Assembly (NCBI GenBank): GCA_963728895.1
Contig: CAVSLM010000008.1
Span: 1 to 64,000, forward strand
Reading direction: 5' to 3'
Origin: CAVSLM01 sp963728895
GTDB taxonomy: Bacteria; Pseudomonadota; Gammaproteobacteria; JBBQDK01
DNA: 64,000 nt
This document shows, piece by piece, positions 9,294 through 19,341 of the stretch (position 1 is the stretch's first letter; each line of letters starts with the position of its first letter). The position numbers and the translations under genes were made by a program. Below the pieces are notes generated by a model. It searched no databases. It saw only the letters and a list, made by a program, of their open reading frames with translations, and was not told the origin of the DNA.

Positions 9294-10539
9294 GTTGCTG
9301 ACCCGTCTGCTCAATGCCTGTCACCACTGCCCCGGCTTTGTCTATGAAGGCGCCCGACTCAACCAAAGCACCCAGACCATCGAAGTCGCGGTGCGCCCCC
9401 GGCGCGGCTCCCGGCCGCGCTGTTCGGGCTGTGGTCAAAGCGCCCGCGGTTATGACACTCAGCCCGAGCGGCGCTTCGAGTTCATCCCGATCTGGGGTTT
9501 CGCGGTGGTGTTACTGTACCGCATGCGGCGGGTGCAGTGCAGCGCCTGCGGGGTCAAGGTGGAAGAGGTGCCGTGGGGCATCGGCAAGCACACCCTGACC
9601 CGCGCCTACATGCTTTATCTGGCCCACTGGGCGCGGAAGCTCTCCTGGCAGGAGACCGCGCGAAGTTTCCACAGCTCTTGGGAGAAGGTCTGCCAGGCCG
9701 TGGAGTACGTCGTCGAGTGGGGGCTGCAACAGCGCCAGCTCGGCCCGCTTCGCGCCATCGGCGTGGACGAGATCCAGTATGGACGCGGGCACCACTATCT
9801 GACCCTGGTCTATCAGATCGAGGCCGGCTGCACCCGCCTGCTATGGGTGGGCAAGGAACGCACGCAAGCGAGCTTCGAGCAGTTCTTCACCCTGATCGGC
9901 ACGGAACTGGCGCAAACCATCGAGTTCGTCTGCTCGGACATGTGGAAGCCCTACCTCAAGATGATCGAGAAGCACTGCATCAATGCCCTGAACATCCTCG
10001 ACCGCTTCCACGTCGTGGCGAAGATGAACCTGGCCATCGACAAGGTACGCTCCGCCGAGGCGCAGCGCATGGCCCAGGACGGCTATCAGCCGGTGCTCAA
10101 GAAGTCCCGCTGGTGCCTGCTCAAGCGTCGCGCGAATCTCACCGACACCCAGCGTCTCAAACTGCGCGATCTGCTGCGCTACAACCTGCAGAGCGTACGC
10201 GCCTACCTCCTCAAGGAGGACTTCCAGCAGTTCTGGGACTACGACTCGCCCACCTGGGCGGGCAAGTTTCTCGATCAGTGGTGCACCCAGGTCATGCGCT
10301 CGAGAATCGCGCCGATGAAGAAGTTCGCCCGCACGCTACGCACCCACCGCGAGCTGCTGCTGAACTATTTCCGCGCTCGAAAAGCCTTCTCCAGCGGTGT
10401 GATCGAAGGCATGAACAACAAGGCCAAACTCACCATGAGAAAAGCCTACGGCTTTCGGACCTTCCGAATAACAGAACTCTCGCTCTACCATGCGCTTGGA
10501 AAACTCCCGGAGCCAAAACTCACCCACAGTTTCTACTGA
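9292..10539 (+). CDS. ISL3-family transposase
   Basis: An intact 415-residue DDE transposase of the ISL3 family. It has the N-terminal zinc-binding region (RCSGCGQ and VQCSACG), a central helix-turn-helix, and a catalytic core with GVDEIQYG (first Asp), FVCSDMWKPY (second Asp) and SSGVIEGMNNKAKLTMR (Glu). The frame is open further 5' to 9094, but ATG 9292 starts where ISL3 proteins normally begin (MLLTRLLNACHHCPGF). Terminal inverted repeats were not found by eye. Confidence 0.88.
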   Translation: MLLTRLLNACHHCPGFVYEGARLNQSTQTIEVAVRPRRGSRPRCSGCGQSARGYDTQPERRFEFIPIWGFAVVLLYRMRRVQCSACGVKVEEVPWGIGKHTLTRAYMLYLAHWARKLSWQETARSFHSSWEKVCQAVEYVVEWGLQQRQLGPLRAIGVDEIQYGRGHHYLTLVYQIEAGCTRLLWVGKERTQASFEQFFTLIGTELAQTIEFVCSDMWKPYLKMIEKHCINALNILDRFHVVAKMNLAIDKVRSAEAQRMAQDGYQPVLKKSRWCLLKRRANLTDTQRLKLRDLLRYNLQSVRAYLLKEDFQQFWDYDSPTWAGKFLDQWCTQVMRSRIAPMKKFARTLRTHRELLLNYFRARKAFSSGVIEGMNNKAKLTMRKAYGFRTFRITELSLYHALGKLPEPKLTHSFY

Positions 10540-10783
10540 CGATCCAAAGTGAAAACCCGCTTGAGTCGCTGCGCCCAGGTCATCGATACATTAGCGCTAT
10601 GACCCGATATCATGACAGAATGGCAAAAGTGTATCAGAAGCTCCACTAGTTCAAGGACATAGTTCAAATACACCTAACCAGCTGCTTGCTATTACGACGA
10701 ACCGTAGATGGATCGATTTAAAGGCGTTTCATCTGCAGAGCGGCTGGATTTTAAAGTAGTCCTTCATCCCGTAATCGCTCTAT
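10540..10783. other. Intergenic region after the ISL3 transposase
   Basis: No gene is recognisable here. It would contain the right end of the ISL3 element and the promoter of the FG-GAP protein gene, but neither is clear by eye. Confidence 0.3.
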
Positions 10784-13228
10784 ATGAATCGTTTCCTGCC
10801 GGGGGCTCCGATGGATTCACGAAGGAAAGGGACTGCAATCCCAGGGTCGAAGCATTTCGCTGAACCGCATAGTCCGAGACTCGCGGTTAGAGGAACGTTC
10901 CGCGTATGCGCGCGGCGAACGACACGTGTGTTTCAGTCAGGCATCGTGCTCGCCGTGTCTCTGTTGATTCAACAGGCTAAGCCGGCATTCGGCGAGGCTG
11001 GGTACGATGTCCACGCCAATGGCATGGAGGCCACCGGCGCCAGGTCAACTCGGGAAGGTCAGTTTGTTACCGATTGGACGAATGCCGGAGCGAGCTGGCT
11101 TGCGGCCGCCCGGCGCTGGATCACACTGCGCGAGTATCGTGCCAGTGAAAATGCAAAGGGACTGCAGGCGCCCTGTCGACGACAGGCGTTCCGTACGTAC
11201 TTCGAACCGACGGGTATCCGGGTTGTGGACCGCATAACCGACGGGAATCCGCAGCTGCTGGCGCTGCGGCTACAGCGTATGGGAAGACCGGATTTACTCA
11301 TACCCGTCGCGCCCGGTGTGCTGAAAACCGACGGCGCGCGTGTCGAAATCCACCACGAGTCGTTGGTCGAATGGTTTCTGAACAGTCCCGCTGGTCTCGA
11401 ACAGGGATTCACGCTGGCCGAACGTGCAGCAGGCGAAGGTCCCGTCGTGTTCGATCTCTCACTCGAAGGCGCGAAGGCATCCGGAAACGGTGACTCGGTG
11501 CGCATCGCGACGGCGACCGGCCGCCAGCTTGTCTACGGTCGACTGAAAGCGGTCGATGCTGATGGCACGGTCCTGCCCGTGGAACTGGTCGTGATATCCG
11601 CCAGCCGCATCCAGCTCCTTGTCGATGATACTAACGCTGCCTATCCCGTGGTGGTCGACCCCCTGCTTGCGGATGCGGCGGCAACACGGCTCGAGTCTGA
11701 CCAGCGCGGCGCCCTGTTTGGCTTTGCGGTTGCCGGTGCGGGTGACGTCAACGGTGACGGCTACGATGACGTCATTGTCGGTGCCTGGCGTTACGACACC
11801 GGCGTGACCGATGGTGGTGCGGTTTTCATTTTCCACGGCAGTGCCACCGGCATAGCCGACGCCAATCCGGCGAGCGCGAATACTCGGATCGAATCCGATC
11901 AGGCGAACGCCGAACTGGGAGAAAGTGTGGCCGGTGCGGGCGATGTCAACGGCGACGGCTATGACGATGTCATCGTCGGAGCCCCGCGCTATCGTGACGG
12001 CGAGACCGAGGAAGGCGCAGCCTTCGTGTTTCTCGGCGGGCCCGCGGGGGTTGCCAGTGCCACTCCGGCTAATGCCCATGCCCGGATCGTGCCCGACCAG
12101 GCGCTCGCCGGGTTAGGCGAGAGCGTGGCCGGTGCGGGCGATGTCAACGGCGACGGCTATGACGATGTCATCGTCGGAGCCTGGTATTACGATGTGAACG
12201 AAACCGACGAAGGTGCGGCCTTCATTTTCCAGGGAAGCGCACAGGGGATCGCCGGTGGCACCCCCGCGACCGCGCAGACACGGTTCATCGGTGGACAGGC
12301 GGGAGCTCGCATGGGCAATTCGGTTGCCGGTGCAGGTGACGTCAACGGCGATGGTTTCGCGGATGTGATCATTGGCGCGCATGACCTGGATGCCGGTGAA
12401 ACCGACGAGGGCGCGGCCTTCGTGTACCTCGGAAGCGCGTCGGGCATCGCTGACGGCACGCCGGCCACGGCTCAGGCACGCTTCGAAGGCAATCAGGCGG
12501 GAGCCTGGATGGGTGTCAACGTGGCCGGTGCGGGCGATGTCAACGGCGACGGTTATGACGACGTGATCGTGGGCGCTCGACGCTACGACGACGGCGAAAC
12601 CGACGAGGGCGCCGCCTTCGTGTTCTACGGCAGCGCGTCGGGGATCCCTGACGGCAACCCGGAGACGGCCCGTACCCGCCTCGAAGGTAATCAGGCGGGT
12701 GCGTGGATGGGCCATGCCGTGGCGGGTGCGGGCGATGTCAACGGTGACGGTTACGACGATGTGATCGTCGGCGCCAGTCATTACGACACCGGCGCGTCAT
12801 TTATGGGGCGTGTACGCCGCCTGTTGAGGCGTAAGGCCGACGAAGGCGCCGCATTCCTGTTTCTCGGTAGTGCTTCCGGTATCGCCAGCGGCGGTGCCGC
12901 CGACGCCTATGCCGCGTTCGTGAACGATCAGGTGAGCGCGAACATGGGCTACGGTGCGTCCGGTGCAGGCGATGTCAATGGCGATGGCTTTGATGATGTC
13001 ATTGTCGGCGCATACCACTACGATTGTGGCCAGAAAGACGAGGGAGCGGCTTTCGTGTTCCTCGGCGGAACGAGCATTAACGGTGCATCACAGCGCGGCA
13101 GCTGCACAGTGGTGCGTGAGTACTCCGCCAAAAAGATCGCCGCCGCAGTTGCACTTCTGTTTGCTATCGTGGGCGTGGTTGCCTACCTTGTGCGTCGCCG
13201 GTTCGGCACGCGATCATCCCTTTCCTGA
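10784..13228 (+). CDS. FG-GAP (integrin-like) repeat surface protein
   Basis: An 814-residue protein with a basic N-terminus and a hydrophobic export segment at about residues 46-65 (GIVLAVSLLIQQA). A ~230-residue N-terminal domain of unknown role follows. Then come seven FG-GAP repeats, each containing AGAGDVNGDG and DDVIVGA, which form a calcium-binding beta-propeller of the integrin-alpha type. The C-terminus is a membrane segment (IAAAVALLFAIVGVVAYLV) followed by RRRF, so the propeller is probably held outside the inner membrane or passed on for anchoring. Between repeats six and seven an Arg-rich insert (FMGRVRRLLRRKA) breaks the pattern. A shorter start at ATG 10811 is possible. Likely role: adhesion or ligand binding. 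Confidence 0.75.
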   Translation: MNRFLPGAPMDSRRKGTAIPGSKHFAEPHSPRLAVRGTFRVCARRTTRVFQSGIVLAVSLLIQQAKPAFGEAGYDVHANGMEATGARSTREGQFVTDWTNAGASWLAAARRWITLREYRASENAKGLQAPCRRQAFRTYFEPTGIRVVDRITDGNPQLLALRLQRMGRPDLLIPVAPGVLKTDGARVEIHHESLVEWFLNSPAGLEQGFTLAERAAGEGPVVFDLSLEGAKASGNGDSVRIATATGRQLVYGRLKAVDADGTVLPVELVVISASRIQLLVDDTNAAYPVVVDPLLADAAATRLESDQRGALFGFAVAGAGDVNGDGYDDVIVGAWRYDTGVTDGGAVFIFHGSATGIADANPASANTRIESDQANAELGESVAGAGDVNGDGYDDVIVGAPRYRDGETEEGAAFVFLGGPAGVASATPANAHARIVPDQALAGLGESVAGAGDVNGDGYDDVIVGAWYYDVNETDEGAAFIFQGSAQGIAGGTPATAQTRFIGGQAGARMGNSVAGAGDVNGDGFADVIIGAHDLDAGETDEGAAFVYLGSASGIADGTPATAQARFEGNQAGAWMGVNVAGAGDVNGDGYDDVIVGARRYDDGETDEGAAFVFYGSASGIPDGNPETARTRLEGNQAGAWMGHAVAGAGDVNGDGYDDVIVGASHYDTGASFMGRVRRLLRRKADEGAAFLFLGSASGIASGGAADAYAAFVNDQVSANMGYGASGAGDVNGDGFDDVIVGAYHYDCGQKDEGAAFVFLGGTSINGASQRGSCTVVREYSAKKIAAAVALLFAIVGVVAYLVRRRFGTRSSLS
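11690..13060 (+). repeat. Seven tandem FG-GAP repeat units
   Basis: Units of about 63 codons repeat within the FG-GAP protein. The stretches near 11931-11983 and 12123-12181 are almost identical at the DNA level, which suggests recent duplication or gene conversion and leaves the region open to copy-number change. Confidence 0.75.
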
Positions 13229-13418
13229 TTGCAGAACGGTTACCGTGGACACCGCACGAGTCCGGCGTAGCATGCGCGTCGACAGGCGACTAAGGTTCAA
13301 ACTGCGTGTTGCCGGCCGCCGCGATGTTGCCGGGTGCATGGTCTACGGCTGTCCACCGGGGCAGTTTCCCGATCGAAGCCGCTGTCGTCGGTATTTCCGG
13401 TAGAGGATCCGCCAGCCA

Positions 13419-14252
13419 ATGTGTGCGGCACGTAGTATCAAACCGGGCGTACTTAAGTGGCCAATGGGGGTGCTGGCCCTGATCACAGTGCTGTTGCTAG
13501 GACCGTTGAGCGTGCTGCTATTCGGAAATCTGGACCTGGACACCGACTGGCGCGTGGCGAGCCGAGTCAGCAGCGGGCTGGCTCCGACACCCGCACAGGA
13601 GCCAACGGCGCTCGTACAGGTGTACGCTGCACGCGCGTACAACTGGCGGGGAGCATTCGCAATTCATAGCTGGATCGCCACCAAGCGGCAGAATGCCGCA
13701 GGCTACACGGTCTATCAGGCAACCAGGTGGGGGAAACCCGTGGTTAAGGCGCAACGCGGTCCAGCGGACCTGCTCTGGTACGGCGCGCAACCCGATCTAT
13801 TGCTGGAACGCCGCGGGGCGGGCGTCGAAGCGCTGATCGATCATATCGAAGTCGCAGTCGGGGCATATCCCTATGCGAACGAATACCGACTGTGGCCTGG
13901 ACCGAACAGCAACACCTTTACCGCCTACGTGGCTCGGGAAGTGCCCGAACTGGGGCTCGATCTGCCACCCACCGCGATTGGCAAGGATTTCCTGCCGAAC
14001 GGACGGATACTGGATCATATGCCGAGCGGCACCGGATGGCAGGTCTCCTTGTACGGCCTGCTCGGGTTGGGAGTGGCGCGGGAGGAGGGAGTCGAGCTGA
14101 ATATTCTCGGTCTGAGCGCAGGCATCGACTTCGGGAAACGCGCCTTGCGCCTGCCGGGTATCGGCTGGCTCAGCGTCCTGCCCGCTGGATTCCAGAGCGC
14201 GTCCGTTAACCCACAGTCGGTATCTGATTCGAGCCCTCGGCCCGGTCGCTGA
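13419..14252 (+). CDS. DUF3750 family protein
   Basis: A 277-residue protein with one N-terminal membrane segment (VLALITVLLLGPLSVLL). The rest matches the DUF3750 pattern: VQVYAARAYNWRGAFAIHSW, YRLWPGPNSNTF and LDLPPTAIGKDFL. The function of this family is unknown; conserved His, Asn and polar residues suggest an enzyme facing the periplasm. It stands alone between the FG-GAP gene and the convergent arylsulfotransferase gene. The C-terminal ~25 residues are Ser/Pro-rich. Confidence 0.7.
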   Translation: MCAARSIKPGVLKWPMGVLALITVLLLGPLSVLLFGNLDLDTDWRVASRVSSGLAPTPAQEPTALVQVYAARAYNWRGAFAIHSWIATKRQNAAGYTVYQATRWGKPVVKAQRGPADLLWYGAQPDLLLERRGAGVEALIDHIEVAVGAYPYANEYRLWPGPNSNTFTAYVAREVPELGLDLPPTAIGKDFLPNGRILDHMPSGTGWQVSLYGLLGLGVAREEGVELNILGLSAGIDFGKRALRLPGIGWLSVLPAGFQSASVNPQSVSDSSPRPGR

Positions 14253-14308
14253 CTTCGCCGCCCGGTTTTGCTTCCCTTTGGGCCCGATCCGTAGGGCACT
14301 CTCAAAGG

Positions 14309-16252
14309 CTATCCGCCAGCCATTTTACGATTCGGTCGATCTTTCAGAGACAGAATGCTGCGGCTTTCGGAAGCGCGAGACCCGGTCGCGGCCTTCTGAC
14401 CGTCGTCATCGCATGCGTCTCCAACACCGTCACCGTCGCTGTCCAACTGGCTGGCTGTGGCATCACCGGGCTTGAGCGGTCCGTTGGGGATCAGCCGGCA
14501 GTTGTCCCTGTAATCGGGAATGCCGTCAGCATCCGTATCCACCGGATACAAGTCCGGAATTCGCTCGCTTCGGAAGACCTGCACCCGGGCATGCGGTGCC
14601 GGGTCGTATACCAGCAGGTCGAATACCTTTACCGCGGGGGTGGCGTGTGTGACTTCAATAATCCTCGTGGAGACGTCCCCCAGCCCCTGGTCGGCATTGG
14701 CTACGCCGCCGGTATAACTGGTGCCGCCGAAGGTAATCAACACATTGCCGGTGGTTCTCATCCAGTTCGCATCGCCGATATGGCCTGCATACAAGTAGTC
14801 TGGGATATCTTTTCCGTATTCCCACACCTGTCGTACTTCCATTTTCTGTTCGTCGATTGCATATTCGACGGCACGGCTGTAGTTCTGGCTGTTCGGGAGT
14901 TTTGTCCTGCCGTCGAACGGGCTGGCTCGGAAGTTGCCATTGTCGAAAAGCAGAATGGTTCCTGCGGGGGTAATGGTGGGGGAATGCTGGTGATATTGCC
15001 ATTCGAAGGGCTTGCCCACAGGCGTCAGAAGAAACTGCTGAAACGGCTCGGACCAGTTGTCGTGAGGTCCTAAAATCCATTTCAGTTTACCCGTCGTCCT
15101 GGAGAATTTTACCACCGCATCCTGGTGACGCAGGGATGTAATGATGGAATCATCGCGCGGATCGTCGATGACGGCGTTTGCGTGTGCCCAGTCATATCCG
15201 AGAGGATCATAGTTTTTCGGACGACTTGTCAGGGAACCGTAGCCGATGCGGCTGGGGTCGAGCAGGCTCACCAGCGGCCAGATATGCAAAAGTTTTCCGT
15301 CTCTGTCGAATTCGACAATCGGATTGTCCTCCACTTTGGCAGTTACTCTGGCGGCATTCGGATCGGTATCTGAAACATGGAACTTGTCGATGGTTGCCTG
15401 TTGCAGCGTGATACTGAGATATGTCTGCCCACTGGTCGGAAACATGTCGTGCGTTAGGCCTGCCCCGGGATCATCCAGTGCAACCCGGCTTATCTCCCTG
15501 CCCAGCAGATCGATATTGACCACGGCGGATTTGCTGCGGTACAGGATCGTTCCATCTTCCAGTTGGTAATTGTTTTCGGAGCCCAGTTTCGAATACCAGA
15601 CGACATTGCCTGCATTGTCAACGATGATCGTGTAGCTGGTTTCCGCGTCAGGGTCGCACTCGCGCACCCAGCTGATCGCACGGCACAACCACTTGGATAC
15701 CGTCTGTTTCGACACGCCGGTGCCGAATCCCGCGAGAGTGACTTCTCTGTTGGCGCCCGCACGTATAAATCTGGCCATCATGGTGTAGCCGGGTTCCATC
15801 AGGGCAGGCTTGCTGAGGAGGACTTTGATGTCAGGAAAGTCGTCGGGCAGTGGCTGTGTCGTGGCGTGCAAGGTTGTTGCTGTGACCACCTGCTGGTTGT
15901 TCTGATCCGTAAGCCTCACTTTAATCGTATATGTCCTGTCAGGCCTAAGCCCGAGAAGGGGGAGCGAAAAATCCTTCTTGAACTCACCGAATTCGATCGT
16001 GCGAGTTTCCTTCCCGTCGCTAACTTCAAGGGTAACCCGGGCGGGCGAGTCCGTATTGAGTCGAATAACCCCCGCAAGGGGTGTTTTTCCGTTGGGATTC
16101 AGGGTGAAGGTCGGACCGGATGTAGCTGTAACGGGCCATGCCGACGGACTGGCCAGTAATATGATCAGGCAAGTTGCCATGAACGCAAGAGCGTTCACCG
16201 TCGACGAGCGGGGACGTGGTTTACCGTTTGAAGCATAATGGCTGCTGGACAT
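14309..16252 (-). CDS. Arylsulfotransferase (ASST) family protein with thrombospondin type-3 repeats
   Basis: The 647-residue product starts with a signal peptide (NALAFMATCLIILLASPSAW), then a beta-sandwich N-terminal domain and a six-bladed ASST propeller (VVWYSKLG, DWAHANAVIDDP, GKLKWILGPHDNW, YHQHSPTITPAG). Such enzymes transfer sulfate between phenols in the periplasm through a His intermediate without PAPS. Near the C-terminus is a calcium-binding thrombospondin type-3 segment (DTDADGIPDYRDNC, DSDGDGVGDACDDDG) like the one in the broken cytochrome. ATG 16252 is preferred over the open-frame start at 16300 because it places the signal peptide normally. Actual substrate unknown. Confidence 0.75.
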   Translation of the reverse strand: MSSSHYASNGKPRPRSSTVNALAFMATCLIILLASPSAWPVTATSGPTFTLNPNGKTPLAGVIRLNTDSPARVTLEVSDGKETRTIEFGEFKKDFSLPLLGLRPDRTYTIKVRLTDQNNQQVVTATTLHATTQPLPDDFPDIKVLLSKPALMEPGYTMMARFIRAGANREVTLAGFGTGVSKQTVSKWLCRAISWVRECDPDAETSYTIIVDNAGNVVWYSKLGSENNYQLEDGTILYRSKSAVVNIDLLGREISRVALDDPGAGLTHDMFPTSGQTYLSITLQQATIDKFHVSDTDPNAARVTAKVEDNPIVEFDRDGKLLHIWPLVSLLDPSRIGYGSLTSRPKNYDPLGYDWAHANAVIDDPRDDSIITSLRHQDAVVKFSRTTGKLKWILGPHDNWSEPFQQFLLTPVGKPFEWQYHQHSPTITPAGTILLFDNGNFRASPFDGRTKLPNSQNYSRAVEYAIDEQKMEVRQVWEYGKDIPDYLYAGHIGDANWMRTTGNVLITFGGTSYTGGVANADQGLGDVSTRIIEVTHATPAVKVFDLLVYDPAPHARVQVFRSERIPDLYPVDTDADGIPDYRDNCRLIPNGPLKPGDATASQLDSDGDGVGDACDDDGQKAATGSRASESRSILSLKDRPNRKMAGG

Positions 16253-16963
16253 TTGGAAACCGCATTGATCAGTGGAAAACGACGAGCACGTTGCGAACAT
16301 TTGATGATGGACAGCGTATGTATCGGGAATTCAGCGCGCAAAGCAGCATAACTCATGTGCTTATCAGATTGAAAGACGTTAAATGATCGGGACTACATGG
16401 GTAGGAGATGGCAGATGTCGAACCCGCATCCGATCGCTGCCTCGCCAGTGCAGCCATTTTCCTACGAGAAGTGGATATTGTGGTAAAGGGGGAGTAACGG
16501 TGCCCCGTGCCATGATTGCTGAGTTGATTGTTCGCATGAACCAAGGTCGTCAGACAGACGGCTACGTGCAATTCGGCCAGTTTGCTTTTGGGCGGCGCAA
16601 CGCGTCTTGCCAGTCGATGGCCTCGCTAATCCTACCGGCAGCCAGACGGATCCAGGCAAATGTCTCCGACGCTTGATCTTCGCTGATTTCCCGAGCGAGA
16701 ATGGCTAGCCACTCAACCGCTTCGTACGCCGGTGCATGACTGGAAGATTCCGCCTGATTCAGCCTGCTGATTCCGATATCACTCCGGTATGCCTGTATAT
16801 AGGCGAACGTGTTTGTACGGTACGGGCACTGGCCGGTGGAGCGTTCACAGATGAAAATCCTTTCGAGCGGAATGGCAAGACCGTTTACCCCGCTACCGCG
16901 TTTACCCGGGTACCGCGTTGCGTTTCGACTCTACAAACCTCAGCGTGACAGTCGCCGACGTTC
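16253..16963. other. Non-coding or decayed stretch upstream of the glycosyltransferase
   Basis: Short open frames on both strands have no recognisable motifs. The region must contain the promoters of the leftward arylsulfotransferase gene and the rightward glycosyltransferase gene. I see no clear operator or hairpin. Confidence 0.35.
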
Positions 16964-18136
16964 ATGAGAATCGCACTTATTCAGGACGAAATCTACTTGC
17001 CTTCTTTCGGTGGTGGCGTTAAGGCAAACCGTTGTGTGCTCGAAGGTCTTGCGCGGCGAGGCCACGAATGCCTCATGCTTTCAAAGGCATTGACCCGTTC
17101 CTCCGACGGACCCCGAAATATGCAGCAGTTTGCCGAGGAGATGAAGGCCCGAGGTACGACCTTTCAAGAGGTGGAACCCGACGTATTTTATTACAAGTAC
17201 GAGGGAGTCCAGGTAGAGGCGTTGAACTTCTCCAACCCGGAAGGGCAACGTGACTACCTGGTTCGCCGGCTCATGGCAATGAACCCGGACTGGATCTTGG
17301 TGACGGACGACAAGCGTCGATCCATGTTGAAGGTGGCAATGGAAGCAGCCCCGTCGCGCGTGATCCTGCTGCTGCAGACGATCATCCAGCTGCCGTTTGG
17401 TCCGCTCGCGGTCGACAGGAACCCGGAGTACGCGACGCTGATAAGGTCTGCTCGGGCAATTGTCGTGGTCAGCGACTTCATTAAACGCTACATTCATGAC
17501 CATGCAGGCCTCGACGCACAAGTGTTGCCGATGCCGGTTTATGGCGCCGGGCCGTTTCCCGATCTGTCCGGATTTGATCGTGGATTCGTGACGATGATCA
17601 ATCCTTGCGAGCTCAAGGGCGTGAGTATTTTTATTGGGCTGGCGCGCGAGTTCCCTGACATTGAATTCGCAGCCGTTCCAACCTGGGGTGCAGACCAGGG
17701 CATGATCGATTGTCTGCAAGCGCTTGGCAATGTCCGCATCTTGAAACCCGCCGATGATATTGAGGACATCTTGCGTCAAACCCGCATCCTCTTGGTACCC
17801 TCTTTGTGGCCGGAAACGTTCGGGCTCGTGGTGCCTGAGGCGATGCTGCGGGGGATTCCGGTGCTGGCCAGCAATGTTGGTGGCTTGCCGGAGGCGAAGC
17901 TCGGCGTCGATTATCTCTTGCCGGTCATTCCGGGCGAGTTCATCGAGGGTGGCTTTGTCAGCCCCCCCCAGGATCTTTCGCCGTGGTCGCAAGCGCTGGG
18001 CAGGTTGTTGTCTGATGAAGGCGCCTACCGGCGGTGTTCTCAGCTATCGAGGCAGGCGGCGCAGGACTTTGTTTTAACCGCTTCGGTAACGCGATTCGAG
18101 AGATTGATGAACCAGCTTGCGGGGGACTATGGTTGA
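16964..18136 (+). CDS. Family 4-like glycosyltransferase
   Basis: A 390-residue GT-B glycosyltransferase. The N-terminal domain has the acceptor-side glycine-rich loop (LPSFGGGVKANR). The C-terminal nucleotide-sugar domain contains the E-x7-E signature PETFGLVVPEAML and the following GIPVLASNVGGLPEA. The protein has no membrane segment and would work in the cytoplasm. It is the first gene of a plus-strand run with a methyltransferase, a PLP enzyme, an oxygenase and an asparagine synthetase, so a role in decorating a small molecule is as likely as one in polysaccharide synthesis. Donor and acceptor cannot be read from the sequence. Confidence 0.8.
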   Translation: MRIALIQDEIYLPSFGGGVKANRCVLEGLARRGHECLMLSKALTRSSDGPRNMQQFAEEMKARGTTFQEVEPDVFYYKYEGVQVEALNFSNPEGQRDYLVRRLMAMNPDWILVTDDKRRSMLKVAMEAAPSRVILLLQTIIQLPFGPLAVDRNPEYATLIRSARAIVVVSDFIKRYIHDHAGLDAQVLPMPVYGAGPFPDLSGFDRGFVTMINPCELKGVSIFIGLAREFPDIEFAAVPTWGADQGMIDCLQALGNVRILKPADDIEDILRQTRILLVPSLWPETFGLVVPEAMLRGIPVLASNVGGLPEAKLGVDYLLPVIPGEFIEGGFVSPPQDLSPWSQALGRLLSDEGAYRRCSQLSRQAAQDFVLTASVTRFERLMNQLAGDYG

Positions 18137-18215
18137 CGGCGCTGTCACAGCGCCAGCGGTCACGGGTGCCGGCCGCGGTCATTATCATCTGCCAGCGATT
18201 GACAAGAGGACTAAG

Positions 18216-18908
18216 GTGAAAACCAAGCCGATGACCGGTAAGCCAAAGCAAAAGCTCCATCCGGAGTTCCAGCGTTTCATTGATAAACAACCCTATTCGG
18301 TGATCCTGGACGGGCTAACGTTAGCCGTCGACAATGACGTGTTTCCACCCGATATGGGGAAGTGCTCGCAGAATCTCGCCAGGATCGCTCAGGGTTATCA
18401 CGCTCAGACGGCCCTCGACATGGGGTGTGGCTCCGGTTATCTCGCGTTGTCATTGAAGCGCAGCGGGGTGCCTGAGGTCTGGGCGTCCGACATTCATGCG
18501 CCGGCTGTCGCTTGCGCGCGTAAAAACGCGGAGCAGAACGAGGGTGTCGGGCCGGTTCATATTGTGCAGAGTGACCTTTTCGAGGCTATCCCCGTCGCCG
18601 TGAAGTTCGACTTGATTGTCTTCAATCAGCCTTTCGGTCCCGGGCAGGGCGATACGGTGTGTGGCTGCGGGCCGGAAGGCGGTTACGACATCAGCAAGCG
18701 ATTCCTCCTGCAGGCTGCGGACCGGCTGAATCCGGACGGGGTCGTCATTATGGCGTTTTCCGACCGGGAGCCTGCGATCAACAGCCCGGATCGGGTGGCG
18801 ACCGATCTCGGCTATCCTGTGAAGGTATTGCTGAACGAATATTATGGTGGGGCGACCAACACCATTTACGAGATCCGTCCGTCGCAGGAAGCGGCCGACG
18901 AGTCCTAG
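18216..18908 (+). CDS. Class I SAM-dependent methyltransferase
   Basis: A Rossmann-fold methyltransferase of about 230 residues with motif I TALDMGCGSGYLALSL, an acidic residue ending strand 2 (WASDIHAPAV) and a motif IV NQPFGPG, which resembles the (D/N)PP(Y/F) of amino-group methyltransferases acting on planar nitrogen. The frame is open to 18117 and overlaps the glycosyltransferase gene. GTG 18216 is preferred because AAGAGGA lies five bases before it, and the N-terminal residues before it look unstructured. Substrate unknown; the motif makes N-methylation of a protein, nucleic acid or heterocycle plausible. Confidence 0.75.
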   Translation: MKTKPMTGKPKQKLHPEFQRFIDKQPYSVILDGLTLAVDNDVFPPDMGKCSQNLARIAQGYHAQTALDMGCGSGYLALSLKRSGVPEVWASDIHAPAVACARKNAEQNEGVGPVHIVQSDLFEAIPVAVKFDLIVFNQPFGPGQGDTVCGCGPEGGYDISKRFLLQAADRLNPDGVVIMAFSDREPAINSPDRVATDLGYPVKVLLNEYYGGATNTIYEIRPSQEAADES

Positions 18909-19341
18909 TGCTTTTGCCACACACGATATGAGGAGCGCTGGCTGTCGAACGAATTGGGGCCAGTTTGACGTAGATCGGTTTGATTCGTTCCACGCAGCAG
19001 GAAAGCCGTCGAATAATCTTACGCGTGCGTGCAGGGTGCGAAGCTTCCGCAAACTTTTACAGATCCCGTAACTACTCACCCCATCTGTATAGAACTGGCC
19101 AGAGAGGGCCAACTGGATAGCGACCAGTGGATCATATCGGTAGTTTGCGATGGCCTGTAGGTAACTGGAGAAGCGGCAATAAGCCTCGGCGTACCGGCTA
19201 GGTCTAAGGTAGCCGGCTACTTTCTGTTTCATCTTGCTCATTCTCGAGTCGCGTTTGGCGCGGTTGCTGGTGAACGCCGGCTGCCAGGGTGCTACTGGAG
19301 GGGAAAACCACTTGATCAAGCGCCATGCAGCGGACGTCAAG
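18909..19341. other. Intergenic gap of about 430 bases
   Basis: No gene is recognisable. The frame of the next gene stays open back to 19234, but the extra residues do not look like the family. A separate promoter for the downstream genes could sit here; none is obvious. Confidence 0.3.

Noticed and set aside
11690..13060. CRISPR-like repeat array
   Set aside because: The repeats are about 190 bases long and in frame within one protein; they encode FG-GAP units.
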